A DNA stretch of 45,835 nt from Clostridiales bacterium (GCA_004554585.1 SFLH01000014.1:1-45835); one strand, 5' to 3'; shown: positions 8,301 through 17,252, numbered from the stretch's first letter. Translations and numbers: made by a program. The notes: generated by a model not told the origin, from the letters alone.

Positions 8301-8891
8301 TCACAGCTTTTCCATCTCTTCCAGCAGCGTCTGCCGGTCGTACAGGGCGGAGAGGATGGGGAGCATGGCGTTGGGGGTGAGATGGGCAGGCAGATCCAGC
8401 TTTTTCAGCAGCCGCTCCCGCCGCTCCCGGCTGCCCTGGCCCCCGGCCAGGCCGCAGGCGTACAGGTCGGCTTTGGTCAGGCTGGCCGACCGGGCGTGGC
8501 GGGGACTCTCCCCCAGGATGGTGGCCCCCGCCTGGCGCAGGACCTGCTCCAGCACCTGCTGGCTCATGCCCTCCACCCCCAGCTTTCCCTCCTTGCCCGG
8601 CTGGCGCTTGCGGCGCTCCTTGCCGGGCCGGTCGGGGATGTAGGCGTGCTTGACCTGGTGGGGCGGCAGGGCGCTTTTCAGGTAGCTGCGGATCTGAAAG
8701 CCCGCCCCGTCGCTGTCGGTGAGGACGATCAGCCCCTGCTTCTCCCCCAGCCGCCGCAGCAGGGCCAGCAGGTCCTTGTTGTGGTAGATGCCAAAGCCGG
8801 TGGTCTCCACAATCACCCCGTCCACCAGCTGGGACAAGGTGTTCTTGTCGTACCGGCCCTCCACCACAATGGCTTCCTTAATCTTCAGCAT
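8301..8891 (-). CDS. rnmV: Ribonuclease M5
   Basis: This 196-residue protein is a Toprim-family nuclease that matures the ends of 5S rRNA precursors in Firmicutes. The Toprim signature is clear: KEAIVVEGRYDKN near residue 5 (catalytic Glu), then VLTDSDGAG with the paired acidic DxD. The family-specific AYIPDRPGKERRKRQPGKEG segment follows at about 85. The ATG at 8891 has GGGAGGG upstream. The reading frame overlaps the end of holA by seven bases, so expression is probably coupled to it. The usual rsmA neighbour is absent. Confidence 0.92.
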   Translation of the reverse strand: MLKIKEAIVVEGRYDKNTLSQLVDGVIVETTGFGIYHNKDLLALLRRLGEKQGLIVLTDSDGAGFQIRSYLKSALPPHQVKHAYIPDRPGKERRKRQPGKEGKLGVEGMSQQVLEQVLRQAGATILGESPRHARSASLTKADLYACGLAGGQGSRERRERLLKKLDLPAHLTPNAMLPILSALYDRQTLLEEMEKL

Positions 8892-9952
8892 GACGTCCCT
8901 CCCGCCGACAGTTCCAAAATGAGGGAGACCAGCAGGTCCTTGGCGTCCGCCCCGGCCACGGACTTCATGGCCAGGTCAGTCTCTGCGCACCGGCGCATGG
9001 CCCGGCGGCACCAGTCCAGCCCGTGGCGGCGGGCCCCCTCCATGAGTTTGTCCGCCGGGTAGGCCGAGCGCATCCCCCACAACTGCATGAGCCACCGGCT
9101 GTTCTGGCCGGATTCCAGTGCCACCCGGGCGGTGTAGAGCTGGCGGAAGTGCTTGCCCAGCACCGCCAGGATCATGATGGGGGCCTGCTGCAGCCGCAGC
9201 AGGTCGGCCAGCACCGCCAGAGCTTTGTCCATCTGCTTGCGGGTGAGGGCGTCGGTCATCTGAAAGACCACCGCGTCGATGACGGGGATGGCCACCGCGT
9301 CGATGTCCTGGCGGGTGACCCGGCGGTGCTGGGCGTAGGCGCCGATTTTGCCGATCTCCGAGATCAGCCCGTTCATCAGGTCCCCGCACAGGAAGATGAG
9401 GTATTGGGCGTCTGCGGTGTCGATTTCATGGCCCAGAGCCCGAAAACGGCGGCCGATCCAGTCCACCAGGTCATTTTGCCCCTGGCGGGCGAATTGGACC
9501 ACTTGGCCCCGCTCCTGGATGACCCCGGTCAATTTCCTCATCCGGGCGTCGCTCTTGTAGGGCACGATGTCGTAGACGAAAACCAGGCAGCAGTAGTCGG
9601 GCAGGTCGGCCAGGACCTGGGTTATGGCGTTCCGCTCCCCCTCCGGAGCCTTGAAGAGGTCATAGTCCTGGACCACCACCAGAGTCCGCTGGCTCATCAT
9701 GGGCAGGGCGTCCACGGTCTCCCCCAGGCGCTGGGCAGTGAGGGTCTTGCCCTGAAGCTGGTGGTAGTTGAACTCCTCCATTCCCCCGGGAATGAGCTTG
9801 GCCTTCATCTGCTCCAAATAATAGTCCCGCAGATAGGCCTCCTCCCCGTGGAAGAAATAGAGGGTGCCCAAGGTCCCCTGGGACAGGTCCTGTTTCAGCT
9901 GGCGGTAGGCCGTTTGGGCGCCGCCTTTTTCCCTCTGCCGTTGTTTTGCCAT
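8885..9952 (-). CDS. holA: DNA polymerase III delta subunit
   Basis: The 355-residue product is the clamp-loader delta subunit, which opens the beta sliding clamp at replication forks. The N-terminal domain has GTLYFFHGEEAYLRDYYLEQ, the typical Walker-like region of HolA that lacks a functional ATP site. The middle has DLVDWIGRRFRALGHEID and AGDLMNGL-like helices, and the C-terminal collar domain follows. Length is normal. The ATG directly follows the comEC stop, with GGGAGGAACC as ribosome site inside comEC. The comEC-holA order is common in Firmicutes. Confidence 0.92.
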   Translation of the reverse strand: MAKQRQREKGGAQTAYRQLKQDLSQGTLGTLYFFHGEEAYLRDYYLEQMKAKLIPGGMEEFNYHQLQGKTLTAQRLGETVDALPMMSQRTLVVVQDYDLFKAPEGERNAITQVLADLPDYCCLVFVYDIVPYKSDARMRKLTGVIQERGQVVQFARQGQNDLVDWIGRRFRALGHEIDTADAQYLIFLCGDLMNGLISEIGKIGAYAQHRRVTRQDIDAVAIPVIDAVVFQMTDALTRKQMDKALAVLADLLRLQQAPIMILAVLGKHFRQLYTARVALESGQNSRWLMQLWGMRSAYPADKLMEGARRHGLDWCRRAMRRCAETDLAMKSVAGADAKDLLVSLILELSAGGTSC

Positions 9953-12205
9953 TTATGGTTCCTCCCTGTTCTGGGCATAGACCGTCACCGTTCCCTGGCA
10001 GTCGGTGCGATAGACTTGAATTTCCCCCTCCTCCAGCCGCTCCAACAGCTCCGGCGTCGGGTGGCCGTAGGTGTTGTAGCCCACGGAGATCACCACCGTC
10101 TCCGGCTGAAAGGCCGTGAGCAGGGCTGGGCCAGTGGAGTACTTGGAGCCGTGGTGGCCGGCGATGAGGACCTCCCCGTCGGGCAGCCTCTCTCGGGCGG
10201 CCAGAAGGGCTTCTTCTTCCTCGGGCATGTCCCCGGTGAGCAGGGCCTGCCACTGGTCCAGGGCGCACAGCACCGACAGGCAGCGCTCATTGGAGGTCCC
10301 CTCCCCCTCCACCGGCTCATAAAGGGTGAGCTGGGCTTTGCCCAGGGTCACCTGACTGGTCTGGGTGATGAAGGAGAGGGGGATGCCCTCCGCCTGGGCC
10401 TTGGCTGTGATGGCCTGGCGAAGGCCGCTGTCCCGGTCCACATCGGGCAGGGCAATGGCCCGGACCTTCACTCGGTCCATCAGCTCCAGCACCCCGCCAG
10501 CGTGGTCCTCGTGGAAGTGGGTGAGAATGAGCAGGTCCAGCTGGCTGCCGCCGGTGGACTGCAGGTAGGTGGCGGCGGTGTCCCCCGGGTCCTTGGTGCC
10601 CCCGCAGTCGATGAGCGCCCGGGCGCTGCCCGAGGTCACCACCACGCTCTGCCCCTGGCCCACGTCCAGCACCGTCAGGGACAGGTCCTGGCGCTGCGTG
10701 GTTTTGGCGGTGAGCAGGGCGGAAAGGCACAGGGTCGCCACGCAGGCGCACACGGGCAGAATGGGCCGCTTGCCCTTGGCGGGCACCAGCAGATAGAGCA
10801 GGACGACGGCGTAGACAAACAGGGCCCACAGGGCGTAGTAGCCCTGGTCCAGGTCCACGGCGGCCAGCCCCAGCCGGCTGAGTTCCTCCGCCGCCCACAG
10901 GAAAAAGCGGATGGGCAGGCCCACCACCGCCGCCAGCACCTGGCCCAAGGGCAGCCAGAGGGCCCCCGCCGCCACCGACAGGGCCCCACCCACAAAGGCA
11001 GCGGTCACCGACCAGCTGGTCAGCAGGTTGGCCAGGGGCGCAGCCAGGGAAAACCGGCCGAAATAGGCCCCCGACAGGGGCACCGTAAAGAGCATGGCGC
11101 TCAGGCTGATGGCCAGGACTCCCAAGAACGGCCGGGCCGCCGGCCGGTATCTCTTCGGGACCTTCTCCACCCAGCTCCGGCTCCACCCCTGGCCAAAGAC
11201 CAGGATGCCCAGGGTGGAGAGGAAGGAGAACTGCAGCCCCGCGTTGGCCGCTCCATAGGGGTTGCAAACCAGCAGGAGCAGCAGGGCCGCACACAGGCCC
11301 GTCACCGGATGATACTCCCGGCCCAGTTGGGGGGCCAACAGGGCCAGGAAACACAGGACTGTGGCCCGCACGGTTCCTGGGGCGCTGCCGGTCATCAGGC
11401 AGAAAAGGACCAGAATGCCCAGGAGCAGGAGCAAGGACCGCTTTTTCCGCGGGTCCAAAAACAAGGTGAGAAAGCCCACCAGGAAGGTCACGTGAAGCCC
11501 CGAGATCACCACCACATGGCCCAGGCCCACCCGGTTGAACTGATTCTGAGCCACCTCGTCCAGGCCGCTCTTGTCCCCGGTGAGCAGGGCGTGGAGAAAA
11601 CTTGCCTGCTCCGGCGGGTAGATCTGGTCGATGACCTGGCGGATCCCCTCGGCCAGATAGGCCGGGGCATAGCGCAGAGGGATGCCCTCACACGGGGTCA
11701 CCGTCACCTGGCCATAGCTCTTGATTTTCAGCAGGATGCCCCGGCTGGCATAGTAGAGGCTCTCCTCCCCCTGGATGGTGTCGGCTGGGGTGCAGTAGGC
11801 CACGCAGGCCAGGGTATCCCCCGGCCGCAGGCCGGCTAGGTCGTCCTCACCATAGAACAGGGCGGAGACCTTACGCCCCCCTTCCTCCCCGGCGTCCACG
11901 GGAATTTGGACCCCATAGTCGGTCTCCTGGGGATACTGGGTGACCACCGCCTCCAGGCGGACGGTGCGATGGGCCAGGTCCTGGGCGGGCGCCAGAAAGA
12001 GGGCGCCGTAGGCTGTGAGCCACACCAGGGCCAGGCCGCTGCCCAGCAAGAGGCCTTTTATCGGCGGCCATTTCTTAAGCAGCAGGCACACCACGCCCGC
12101 CCCCAGGCACACCAATCCCGCCGGCAGCACCCAGGCCGTCCAGGGCAGATACACCCCCAGCAGGCAGGCCAGGGCAGCGCCGCCGGTGAACCACAGCACA
12201 ATCAT
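9953..12205 (-). CDS. comEC: ComEC/Rec2 DNA-uptake channel
   Basis: I chose the ATG at 12205 (MIVLWFTGGAALACLLG), which has GGGAGGAG upstream; the longer frame adds a low-complexity Arg/Pro leader. The 750-residue protein has N-terminal membrane helices, a DUF4131-like OB region at about 80-180, and a multi-helix competence domain with GLGHVVVISGLHVTFLVGF. A C-terminal metallo-beta-lactamase domain carries THFHEDHAGG and GHHGSKYS. ComEC carries single-stranded DNA across the membrane during transformation; the hydrolase domain is thought to degrade the non-transported strand. No other com genes are in the window, so competence cannot be judged here. Confidence 0.93.
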   Translation of the reverse strand: MIVLWFTGGAALACLLGVYLPWTAWVLPAGLVCLGAGVVCLLLKKWPPIKGLLLGSGLALVWLTAYGALFLAPAQDLAHRTVRLEAVVTQYPQETDYGVQIPVDAGEEGGRKVSALFYGEDDLAGLRPGDTLACVAYCTPADTIQGEESLYYASRGILLKIKSYGQVTVTPCEGIPLRYAPAYLAEGIRQVIDQIYPPEQASFLHALLTGDKSGLDEVAQNQFNRVGLGHVVVISGLHVTFLVGFLTLFLDPRKKRSLLLLLGILVLFCLMTGSAPGTVRATVLCFLALLAPQLGREYHPVTGLCAALLLLLVCNPYGAANAGLQFSFLSTLGILVFGQGWSRSWVEKVPKRYRPAARPFLGVLAISLSAMLFTVPLSGAYFGRFSLAAPLANLLTSWSVTAAFVGGALSVAAGALWLPLGQVLAAVVGLPIRFFLWAAEELSRLGLAAVDLDQGYYALWALFVYAVVLLYLLVPAKGKRPILPVCACVATLCLSALLTAKTTQRQDLSLTVLDVGQGQSVVVTSGSARALIDCGGTKDPGDTAATYLQSTGGSQLDLLILTHFHEDHAGGVLELMDRVKVRAIALPDVDRDSGLRQAITAKAQAEGIPLSFITQTSQVTLGKAQLTLYEPVEGEGTSNERCLSVLCALDQWQALLTGDMPEEEEALLAARERLPDGEVLIAGHHGSKYSTGPALLTAFQPETVVISVGYNTYGHPTPELLERLEEGEIQVYRTDCQGTVTVYAQNREEP

Positions 12206-12330
12206 GGCGGGCTCTCCTCCCTTCGGCGGCGGGAAGGCGGCGCTTCGCTTCTCCCGTCCATTGCCTTTCTCCACCGCACACGTGTTTCGGCCTTCCGCCG
12301 GGCTCTTGCAAGAGACTTCCTTTTCAGGCA

Positions 12331-12361
12331 GACAAGACAGCCCGCCGTGGGGCGGGCTGTC
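12331..12361 (-). terminator. Likely terminator of the alcohol dehydrogenase gene
   Basis: GACAGCCCGCC (12336-12346) pairs with GGCGGGCTGTC (12351-12361) around a 4-base loop, 12 bases past the stop. The following minus-strand TTGTCTG tract is only moderately T-rich. Confidence 0.65.
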
Positions 12362-12373
12362 CGTGGGGTGGTC

Positions 12374-13546
12374 TTACCGGTAGGAATCCTGATAAATCTG
12401 GATCAGATCTTCATCGGACAGCTTCAGCCGGTCCATCTTGAAGAGGATGCCCATGGTGCTGCGGGCGTTGGCCACAAACTTGGGGAACTCCTCGGGGGTG
12501 ATGCCGTAGTCGGACATCTTCAGGTCCTCCACACCGCAGGCCTTCTGCAGGTCCACCAAGGCGGTGACGAAGTCCATGGGCTCCTTGGCGTCCTCCTTGC
12601 CCATGGCCTTGGCCATGTCGATGAAGCGGTCGTGCAGGTCGGGGCAGTTCTTCACGAAGTGGGTGTAGTAGGCCCGGCTGATCATGATCAGGCCCGCCCC
12701 GTGGGCGATCTCGTGGTGGTAGGCGGACAGGGGATGCTCCAGGGAGTGCTCGGAACACAGGTTGTCCACGCTCATGACCATGCCGGACATGCTGCTGCCA
12801 AAGGCCACCTGCTCCCGGGCCTGGACGTTCTGGCCGTCGGCGCAGGCGGTGGCCAGGTTGCGGCCCACGGCCTCGATGGCCCGCAGGGCCAGCATGTCCC
12901 GCATGAGGTTGTTGGTGTTGTTGATGTAGGACTCGGTGGAGTGGAAGAGGGCGTCAAAGCCCTGGTAGGCGGTAAACTTGGGGGGCACGGAGAGCATGAA
13001 GTCCGGGTCCACAATGGCCAACACGGGGAAGGTGTTCTTGTTGCCGCCGCTCATCTTCTCGCTGGTGGCCTCGTTGGTGACGATGGTCCAGGGGTCCAGC
13101 TCGGTGCCGGTGCCGGCGGTGGTGGGGATGGCCACGATGGGCAGGGGCTTGTTCTTCATCTTCTGGCCGCCGCCGGTACCGCCGTAGATGTAGTCCCAAT
13201 AGTTGCCCTCGTTGGGGGCCATCATGGCGATGGCCTTGGCCGCGTCGATGCTGCTGCCGCCGCCCAGGCCCAGGACGAAGTCACAGCCGTTTTCCCGGGC
13301 GCAGGCCGCGCCGTCCATGACGTTGTCCAGGACGGGGTTGGCCAGGATCTTGTCGAAGACGACGTATGCCACCCCGGCCTGGGTCAGCTCATCCTGGACG
13401 ATATCCAGGTAGCCGTTGGCCCGGGTGGACTTGCCGCTGGAGATGACGATGAGGGCCTTCTTACCCGGCAGGCGCTGCTTGTGCAGCTTCTTCACAGAAC
13501 CCTGGCCGAAGACCAGGTTGGTGGGAACGTGGAACGAAAAGCTCAC
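12374..13546 (-). CDS. Iron-containing alcohol dehydrogenase (butanol dehydrogenase-like)
   Basis: The likely start is GTG at 13546 (MSFSFHVPTN), seven bases after AAAGGAGA; an upstream in-frame TTG lies inside that ribosome site. The 390-residue protein is a group III alcohol dehydrogenase. The N-terminal domain has the nucleotide-binding GLGGGSSIDAAKAIA at about 95. The C-terminal helical domain carries metal-ligand motifs, including FDALFHSTESY and AYHHEIAHGAG. Members reduce aldehydes such as butyraldehyde, or lactaldehyde, with NAD(P)H in anaerobic fermentation; the exact substrate cannot be read from sequence. It is a single-gene transcription unit with a recognisable promoter. Confidence 0.9.
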   Translation of the reverse strand: MSFSFHVPTNLVFGQGSVKKLHKQRLPGKKALIVISSGKSTRANGYLDIVQDELTQAGVAYVVFDKILANPVLDNVMDGAACARENGCDFVLGLGGGSSIDAAKAIAMMAPNEGNYWDYIYGGTGGGQKMKNKPLPIVAIPTTAGTGTELDPWTIVTNEATSEKMSGGNKNTFPVLAIVDPDFMLSVPPKFTAYQGFDALFHSTESYINNTNNLMRDMLALRAIEAVGRNLATACADGQNVQAREQVAFGSSMSGMVMSVDNLCSEHSLEHPLSAYHHEIAHGAGLIMISRAYYTHFVKNCPDLHDRFIDMAKAMGKEDAKEPMDFVTALVDLQKACGVEDLKMSDYGITPEEFPKFVANARSTMGILFKMDRLKLSDEDLIQIYQDSYR

Positions 13547-13604
13547 GGTAGATTCTCCTTTCAACTTGACGGAGGCGCAGAGCTGCCCCCAATTTCACAA
13601 GGTT

Positions 13605-13633
13605 ATTCTACCATGGAACCCCCCCGGGCGCAA
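13605..13633 (-). promoter_or_regulatory. Promoter of the alcohol dehydrogenase gene
   Basis: On the minus strand TTGCGC (13628-13633) and TAGAAT (13605-13610) are 17 bases apart, about 60 bases upstream of the GTG start. Confidence 0.55.
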
Positions 13634-13701
13634 AGCCCCCTTCTGTCTTTTTTCAGGAATTTCTTGGGGGGACATCTGGGAAAAATTCGTCATTTTTCCC
13701 C

Positions 13702-13730
13702 TTTACAATCTACCCTGTGCTTGCTATAAT
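13702..13730 (+). promoter_or_regulatory. Promoter of tRNA-Arg
   Basis: TTTACA (13702-13707) and consensus TATAAT (13725-13730) are 17 bases apart and 26 bases precede the tRNA. Confidence 0.8.
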
Positions 13731-13756
13731 AGCTTGGCAACTTAAACATGGCACAT

Positions 13757-13832
13757 GCGCCAGTAGCGTAATGGATAGCGCATCAGATTCCGGTTCTGAG
13801 GGTTGGGGGTTCGAGTCCCTTCTGGCGTGCCA
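13757..13832 (+). tRNA. tRNA-Arg (anticodon CCG)
   Basis: The cloverleaf folds by eye. The acceptor GCGCCAG pairs with CTGGCGT (one G-U pair). The anticodon stem TCAGA/TCTGA encloses TTCCGGT, giving anticodon CCG for codon CGG. The T arm has loop TTCGAGT with a GGGGG/CCCTT stem containing two G-U pairs. CCA is encoded at 13830-13832. It has its own promoter and a terminator directly downstream. Confidence 0.95.
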
Positions 13833-13870
13833 AAACGGCCTGTCTCAACGAGACAGGCCGTTTTGTTTTG
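13832..13870 (+). terminator. Terminator of tRNA-Arg
   Basis: AAAACGGCCTGTCTC (13832-13846) pairs with GAGACAGGCCGTTTT (13850-13864), followed by GTTTTG. It begins at the last base of the tRNA. Confidence 0.9.
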
Positions 13871-13915
13871 GGTAGGACTGTCTTCCCTGCCAAGACCACC
13901 CCCACCGCCAGGCAG

Positions 13916-13954
13916 GAAAAAAGCGCGCCGTTCCGAGCTTTCGGAACGGCGCGC
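13916..13954 (-). terminator. Terminator of the phospholipase C-like gene
   Basis: GCGCGCCGTTCCGA (13923-13936) pairs with TCGGAACGGCGCGC (13941-13954), 14 bases past the stop. The minus strand continues with a T-tract (complement of GAAAAAA). Confidence 0.85.
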
Positions 13955-13968
13955 GGCTTCTTGCCCAA

Positions 13969-14625
13969 TTATCTACTTGCGGTTTGTACCAGCAGGCTCT
14001 CCAATTCTCGGGCAGCGGGGACCACCTGGGCTTCCATGCGGTCCCGCAGCTCCTTGGCTTGGTCCCGCTCGCGGGAGCGGACCACCCCGGAAACGGGGCG
14101 GCCGGGGCCGCAGAAGCAGTTGCTCAGGCCGGCCATGCACAGCAGGCCGGTGAGGTACTGCCAGGCAAACATGGGCTTGAGCACCGAGGCCGCGGTGACC
14201 GCGGTACGCTCGCCCCCTTGGGTCTGGAGCTTGGGGGGATTGGCCTGGCGCCGCCCCTCCAAAAGGAGCAGGTCCAGGGCGATCTCCACCCGGAAGTGGG
14301 AGGAACCCTCCTCCATCCAGTTGTAGATGACGGGGTGAACGGTGTCATCCAGCACCTGGTGGAGGATATAGCCCGAAGCAAAACTGCGGGCGGTAGAGCT
14401 TCCTGTCCGAATGGCCCGGCTCAGGTCGGGCAGAGATTCCTCCCGCCACCGTTTGTGGAGACGGTCGGAGATCTTCTTGGTCAGGAAGGAGAAAATCAAC
14501 GGGTCTGGGCCATACAGGCCCAGCTGAAACGCTTGCTTGTCGTCGGTACAGAGTTTCTGCAGGTCCGTGGGAAGCTGATCCAGCACCTGCTGACCGAAGT
14601 AGGTATGGGCATTGTGATTCGCCAA
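13969..14625 (-). CDS. Zinc-dependent phospholipase C family protein
   Basis: The best start is TTG at 14625 (MANHNAHTYFGQQVL), eight bases from GGGAGG; two in-frame GTG codons just upstream overlap the ribosome site. The protein (about 218 residues) belongs to the zinc-dependent phospholipase C/S1-P1 fold family. It has an early NAHTYFG histidine, LGLYGPDPLIF, RSFASGYILHQVLDDTVHP with the His/Asp metal ligands, and a later SSHFRVEIALDLLLLE. There is no signal peptide, so it is probably cytoplasmic, as for many Clostridia homologues of unknown substrate. Two Cys-rich turns (MAGLSNCFCGPG) are seen in the C-terminal third. Confidence 0.8.
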   Translation of the reverse strand: MANHNAHTYFGQQVLDQLPTDLQKLCTDDKQAFQLGLYGPDPLIFSFLTKKISDRLHKRWREESLPDLSRAIRTGSSTARSFASGYILHQVLDDTVHPVIYNWMEEGSSHFRVEIALDLLLLEGRRQANPPKLQTQGGERTAVTAASVLKPMFAWQYLTGLLCMAGLSNCFCGPGRPVSGVVRSRERDQAKELRDRMEAQVVPAARELESLLVQTASR

Positions 14626-14710
14626 CGGCACCACCTCCCTTTCACTGTAAGCATACGCCTCTTTGCCGTCAGAATCTACGGGAAATTATGAACAAATTTT
14701 GAATTCTTCG

Positions 14711-15451
14711 TCAAATGACCCAACCGCCGTTGGGGGCGAGGACCTGCCCGGTGAAGAAATCCCCCGCCGGAGAGGCCAAAAACCAGATGGTCTGGGCCAC
14801 GTCCTCCGGGGTCCCCAGGCGCTGGAGGGGGGTCTCTTCGGCCAGCTCCGCCTTGGTCTGGGGGGAAAGCTGGCTGTTCATCTCGGTCTCGATGACCCCC
14901 GGCGCCACGCAGTTGACGGTGATCCCCGAGGGGCCCACCTCCTGGGCCAGGGCCTTGGTCAGCCCGATGACCCCCGCCTTGGCGGCGGAGTAGGCCACCT
15001 CACAGGAGCCCCCCACCTGTCCCCACATGGAGGAGAGGGTGATGATCTTCCCCTGTTTCCGATGGATCATTCCCGGCAGGGCAGCTTGGCAGCAGTAGAA
15101 GACCCCGTCCAGGTTCACCCCCAGCATCTCCCGCCAGCTGGCCTGGGTGATGTCCGTGAAGAGTTCCTGCCGGGCAATGCCAGCGTTGCACACCAGCACA
15201 TCCAGCGTGCCAAAATCCCGGAGAAAGGCCGCCGTCATCGCTTGGACCTCCTCCTGCCGGGCCACGTCACAGGGATAGACCTGGACTGGGACCCCCAGCT
15301 GGCGCAGCTGCTGGGCCAGCTCCTGGGCCCGGTCCCGGGCCGTGTGGCAGCCGATGCCCACGCCCCAGCCCTTTTGGGCAAAGAGGCGGGCAGCAGCGGC
15401 GCCGATGCCCCGGGAAGCCCCCGTGATGAGCACATTCCTGCGCTCAGACAT
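14711..15451 (-). CDS. Short-chain dehydrogenase, 3-oxoacyl-ACP reductase-like
   Basis: The 246-residue protein is a classical SDR. The cofactor motif TGASRGIG is at residues 10-17, NAG at about 88, a catalytic Ser in LSSMWGQVGG, and YSAAK with the Tyr and Lys at about 153-157. The C-terminus GQVLAPNGGWVI resembles FabG enzymes, which reduce 3-oxoacyl-ACP with NADPH. There are no neighbouring fatty acid genes, so it may instead act on another ketone substrate. It overlaps the end of ychF by eight bases and has only a weak ribosome site, suggesting coupled translation. Confidence 0.85.
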   Translation of the reverse strand: MSERRNVLITGASRGIGAAAARLFAQKGWGVGIGCHTARDRAQELAQQLRQLGVPVQVYPCDVARQEEVQAMTAAFLRDFGTLDVLVCNAGIARQELFTDITQASWREMLGVNLDGVFYCCQAALPGMIHRKQGKIITLSSMWGQVGGSCEVAYSAAKAGVIGLTKALAQEVGPSGITVNCVAPGVIETEMNSQLSPQTKAELAEETPLQRLGTPEDVAQTIWFLASPAGDFFTGQVLAPNGGWVI

Positions 15452-16538
15452 TGAACCGGAACAGGACCACGTCGCCGTCCTGCATCACATACTCTTTGCC
15501 TTCGGAGCGGACCAGTCCCTTTTCCTTGGCGGCCGTCATGGAGCCGCCGCAGGCGTCCAGGTCGGCAAAGGAGACCACCTCGGCCCGGATGAAGCCCCGC
15601 TCGAAGTCGGTGTGAATCTTGCCGGCGGCCTTGGGGGCCTTGGTGCCCCGGGTGATGGTCCAGGCCCGGCACTCATCCTCGCCGCAGGTGAGGTAGGAGA
15701 TCAGGCCCAGCAGGGTGTAGCTGGCCTGGATGAGCCGGTCCAGGCCGGACTGCTCCACCCCCAGGTCCTCCAGGAACATGGCCCGGTCCTCGGGGTCCAT
15801 GGCGGCGATGTCGGCCTCCACGTTGGCGCAGATGGGGATCACCTGGGCCCCCTCCTCCTGGGCGGCCTGGACCACAGCCTGGTAGTAGGGGCTGGCGTCG
15901 TGGTTCTTAAAGCCCTCCTCATCCATGTTGGCCGCGAAGATCACCGGCTTGAGGGTGAGCAGGTCGGCGGTGTGGAGGATCTCCCGCTCCTCCTCGTCGC
16001 AGGGGTAGCTGCGGGCGGACTTGCCCTCGTTGAGCCACTCCCGCAGGCCCTTGAAGACCTCGGCCGAGTGGAGGAACTTCTTGTCCCCCTTGCCCGCCTT
16101 CGTGTCCTTGTCGATGCGCCGGTCCACCATCTCCAGGTCAGCCATGACCAGCTCCAGGTCGATGATGCCGATGTCCCGGGCGGGGTCGCAGCTGCCCTCC
16201 ACGTGGATGATGTTGGTGTCGTCAAAGCAGCGCACCACGTGGACGATGGCGTCGGTCTCCCGGATGTTGGCCAGGAACTTGTTGCCCAGGCCCTCCCCCT
16301 TGGAGGCCCCCTTCACCAGGCCGGCGATGTCCACGAACTCGATGACTGCCGGGGTCTTTTTCTTCGGGTTGTAGATCTCCGCCAGCCGGTCCAGCCGGGC
16401 GTCGGGGACGGTGACCATGCCCACGTTGGGGTCGATGGTGCAGAAGGGGTAGTTGGCCGACTCGGCCCCCGCGTTGGTGATGGCGTTGAACAGGGTGCTC
16501 TTCCCCACGTTGGGCAGACCCACGATACCTAATTTCAT
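15444..16538 (-). CDS. ychF: Redox-regulated ATPase YchF (Obg family)
   Basis: This 364-residue protein is full length. Motifs are G1 GLPNVGKSTLFNA (9-21), DIAGLVKGASKGEGLGNKFL (Obg-type G3) and NMDEEG in place of the usual NKxD, which explains the family preference for ATP. An inserted coiled coil is followed by the C-terminal TGS domain (RAWTITRGTKAPKAAGKIHTDFERGF, shown here only as a location marker within about residues 270-300). YchF binds ribosomes and affects the oxidative stress response and translation initiation. The start ATG is preceded by AAGGAGA, and a promoter lies about 145 bases upstream. Confidence 0.95.
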   Translation of the reverse strand: MKLGIVGLPNVGKSTLFNAITNAGAESANYPFCTIDPNVGMVTVPDARLDRLAEIYNPKKKTPAVIEFVDIAGLVKGASKGEGLGNKFLANIRETDAIVHVVRCFDDTNIIHVEGSCDPARDIGIIDLELVMADLEMVDRRIDKDTKAGKGDKKFLHSAEVFKGLREWLNEGKSARSYPCDEEEREILHTADLLTLKPVIFAANMDEEGFKNHDASPYYQAVVQAAQEEGAQVIPICANVEADIAAMDPEDRAMFLEDLGVEQSGLDRLIQASYTLLGLISYLTCGEDECRAWTITRGTKAPKAAGKIHTDFERGFIRAEVVSFADLDACGGSMTAAKEKGLVRSEGKEYVMQDGDVVLFRFNV

Positions 16539-16683
16539 AACTCTTTACATCTCCTTCAAAATTCCTGCTGGCTCTGGCCAAGGCGCCGGCCGGTCCGGCC
16601 GCGCTCTGCCGTCTGCCCAGCTCTCCGCCGGGCGGCAGCAGGTGCCCTTTTCTTCCCGGAAAAGGGCCCACCATAACAGGATA

Positions 16684-16712
16684 ATTATAGCAGACCATTC
16701 CCGCCGGCTCAA
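16684..16712 (-). promoter_or_regulatory. Promoter of ychF
   Basis: On the minus strand TTGAGC (16707-16712) and consensus TATAAT (16684-16689) are 17 bases apart. The 5' leader to ychF is about 140 bases and GC-rich. Confidence 0.7.
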
Positions 16713-16799
16713 GGTGTTTTTCTCCCCGCTCAGACAAGTTTTTCCCCGGCAGGTCCCATTCTTCCCGGCGGACCGCCCCGTTTTCCCCCGAAGGACCAT

Positions 16800-17087
16800 T
16801 CTCCGCTTGACAAACGGCAGTTTGACCCCGCCCGCTTTTGTGTTCCGAAAGAAGGCCTCTTCCCGGCAGAGATGGAGAACCTGAACCACCAGCAGGCCCT
16901 GTACGCCGACTCCCGTCTGCTGGTTTTCTTCCAGCGGGAGGAGATTACCGAAATCCCCCTGGACCAGCAGCTGACGCTGCTGTCCCAGGACATTCGCAGG
17001 TTTGCCGCCGGCGCCGAGCAGGCCGACGCCATCACCATGCTGCTGCTGCGCGTGAACGAGACGCCAGCGGAGGTGGAGGCGCGCTGA
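16800..17087 (+). pseudogene. C-terminal remnant of a SpoIIE/RsbU-type PP2C phosphatase
   Basis: The plus frame ending at 17087 encodes a segment that looks like the last 70-80 residues of a SpoIIE-type serine phosphatase: ALYADSRLLVFF, LDQQLTLLSQDIRRFAAGAE, then QADAITMLLLRVN, the conserved family end. The coding sense fades upstream of about 16800, and no start, ribosome site or catalytic aspartates remain. The nearest in-frame ATG is 16872. It therefore appears to be the tail of a deleted gene. The rest of 16540-17250 shows no other gene. Confidence 0.65.
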
Positions 17088-17252
17088 GGGTACCGCTCTT
17101 CCGTCATTTTCCCAAAAAAGACGGGATTCCTGCATTTTTGCCCCATTCTTCTTTTGTGCGACAAGCTGAATTTACCAGTTGCCCCTCCCTTTTTTTGAGG
17201 AAACCGCTTAATTTTCACCTTTTTGCCGGATGATATTGAATTTTTTCCCCAC

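Noticed and set aside
9023..11839. 938-codon open frame on the plus strand
   Set aside because: It is the reverse shadow of holA and comEC, with His/Gly/Gln-rich composition and no family motifs.
11906..13729. 607-codon open frame on the plus strand
   Set aside because: It is antisense to comEC and the alcohol dehydrogenase and shows no recognisable domain.
16545..17218. Two minus-strand open frames between ychF and trmL
   Set aside because: They lack ribosome sites and are low-complexity; the plus strand here shows the phosphatase remnant instead.
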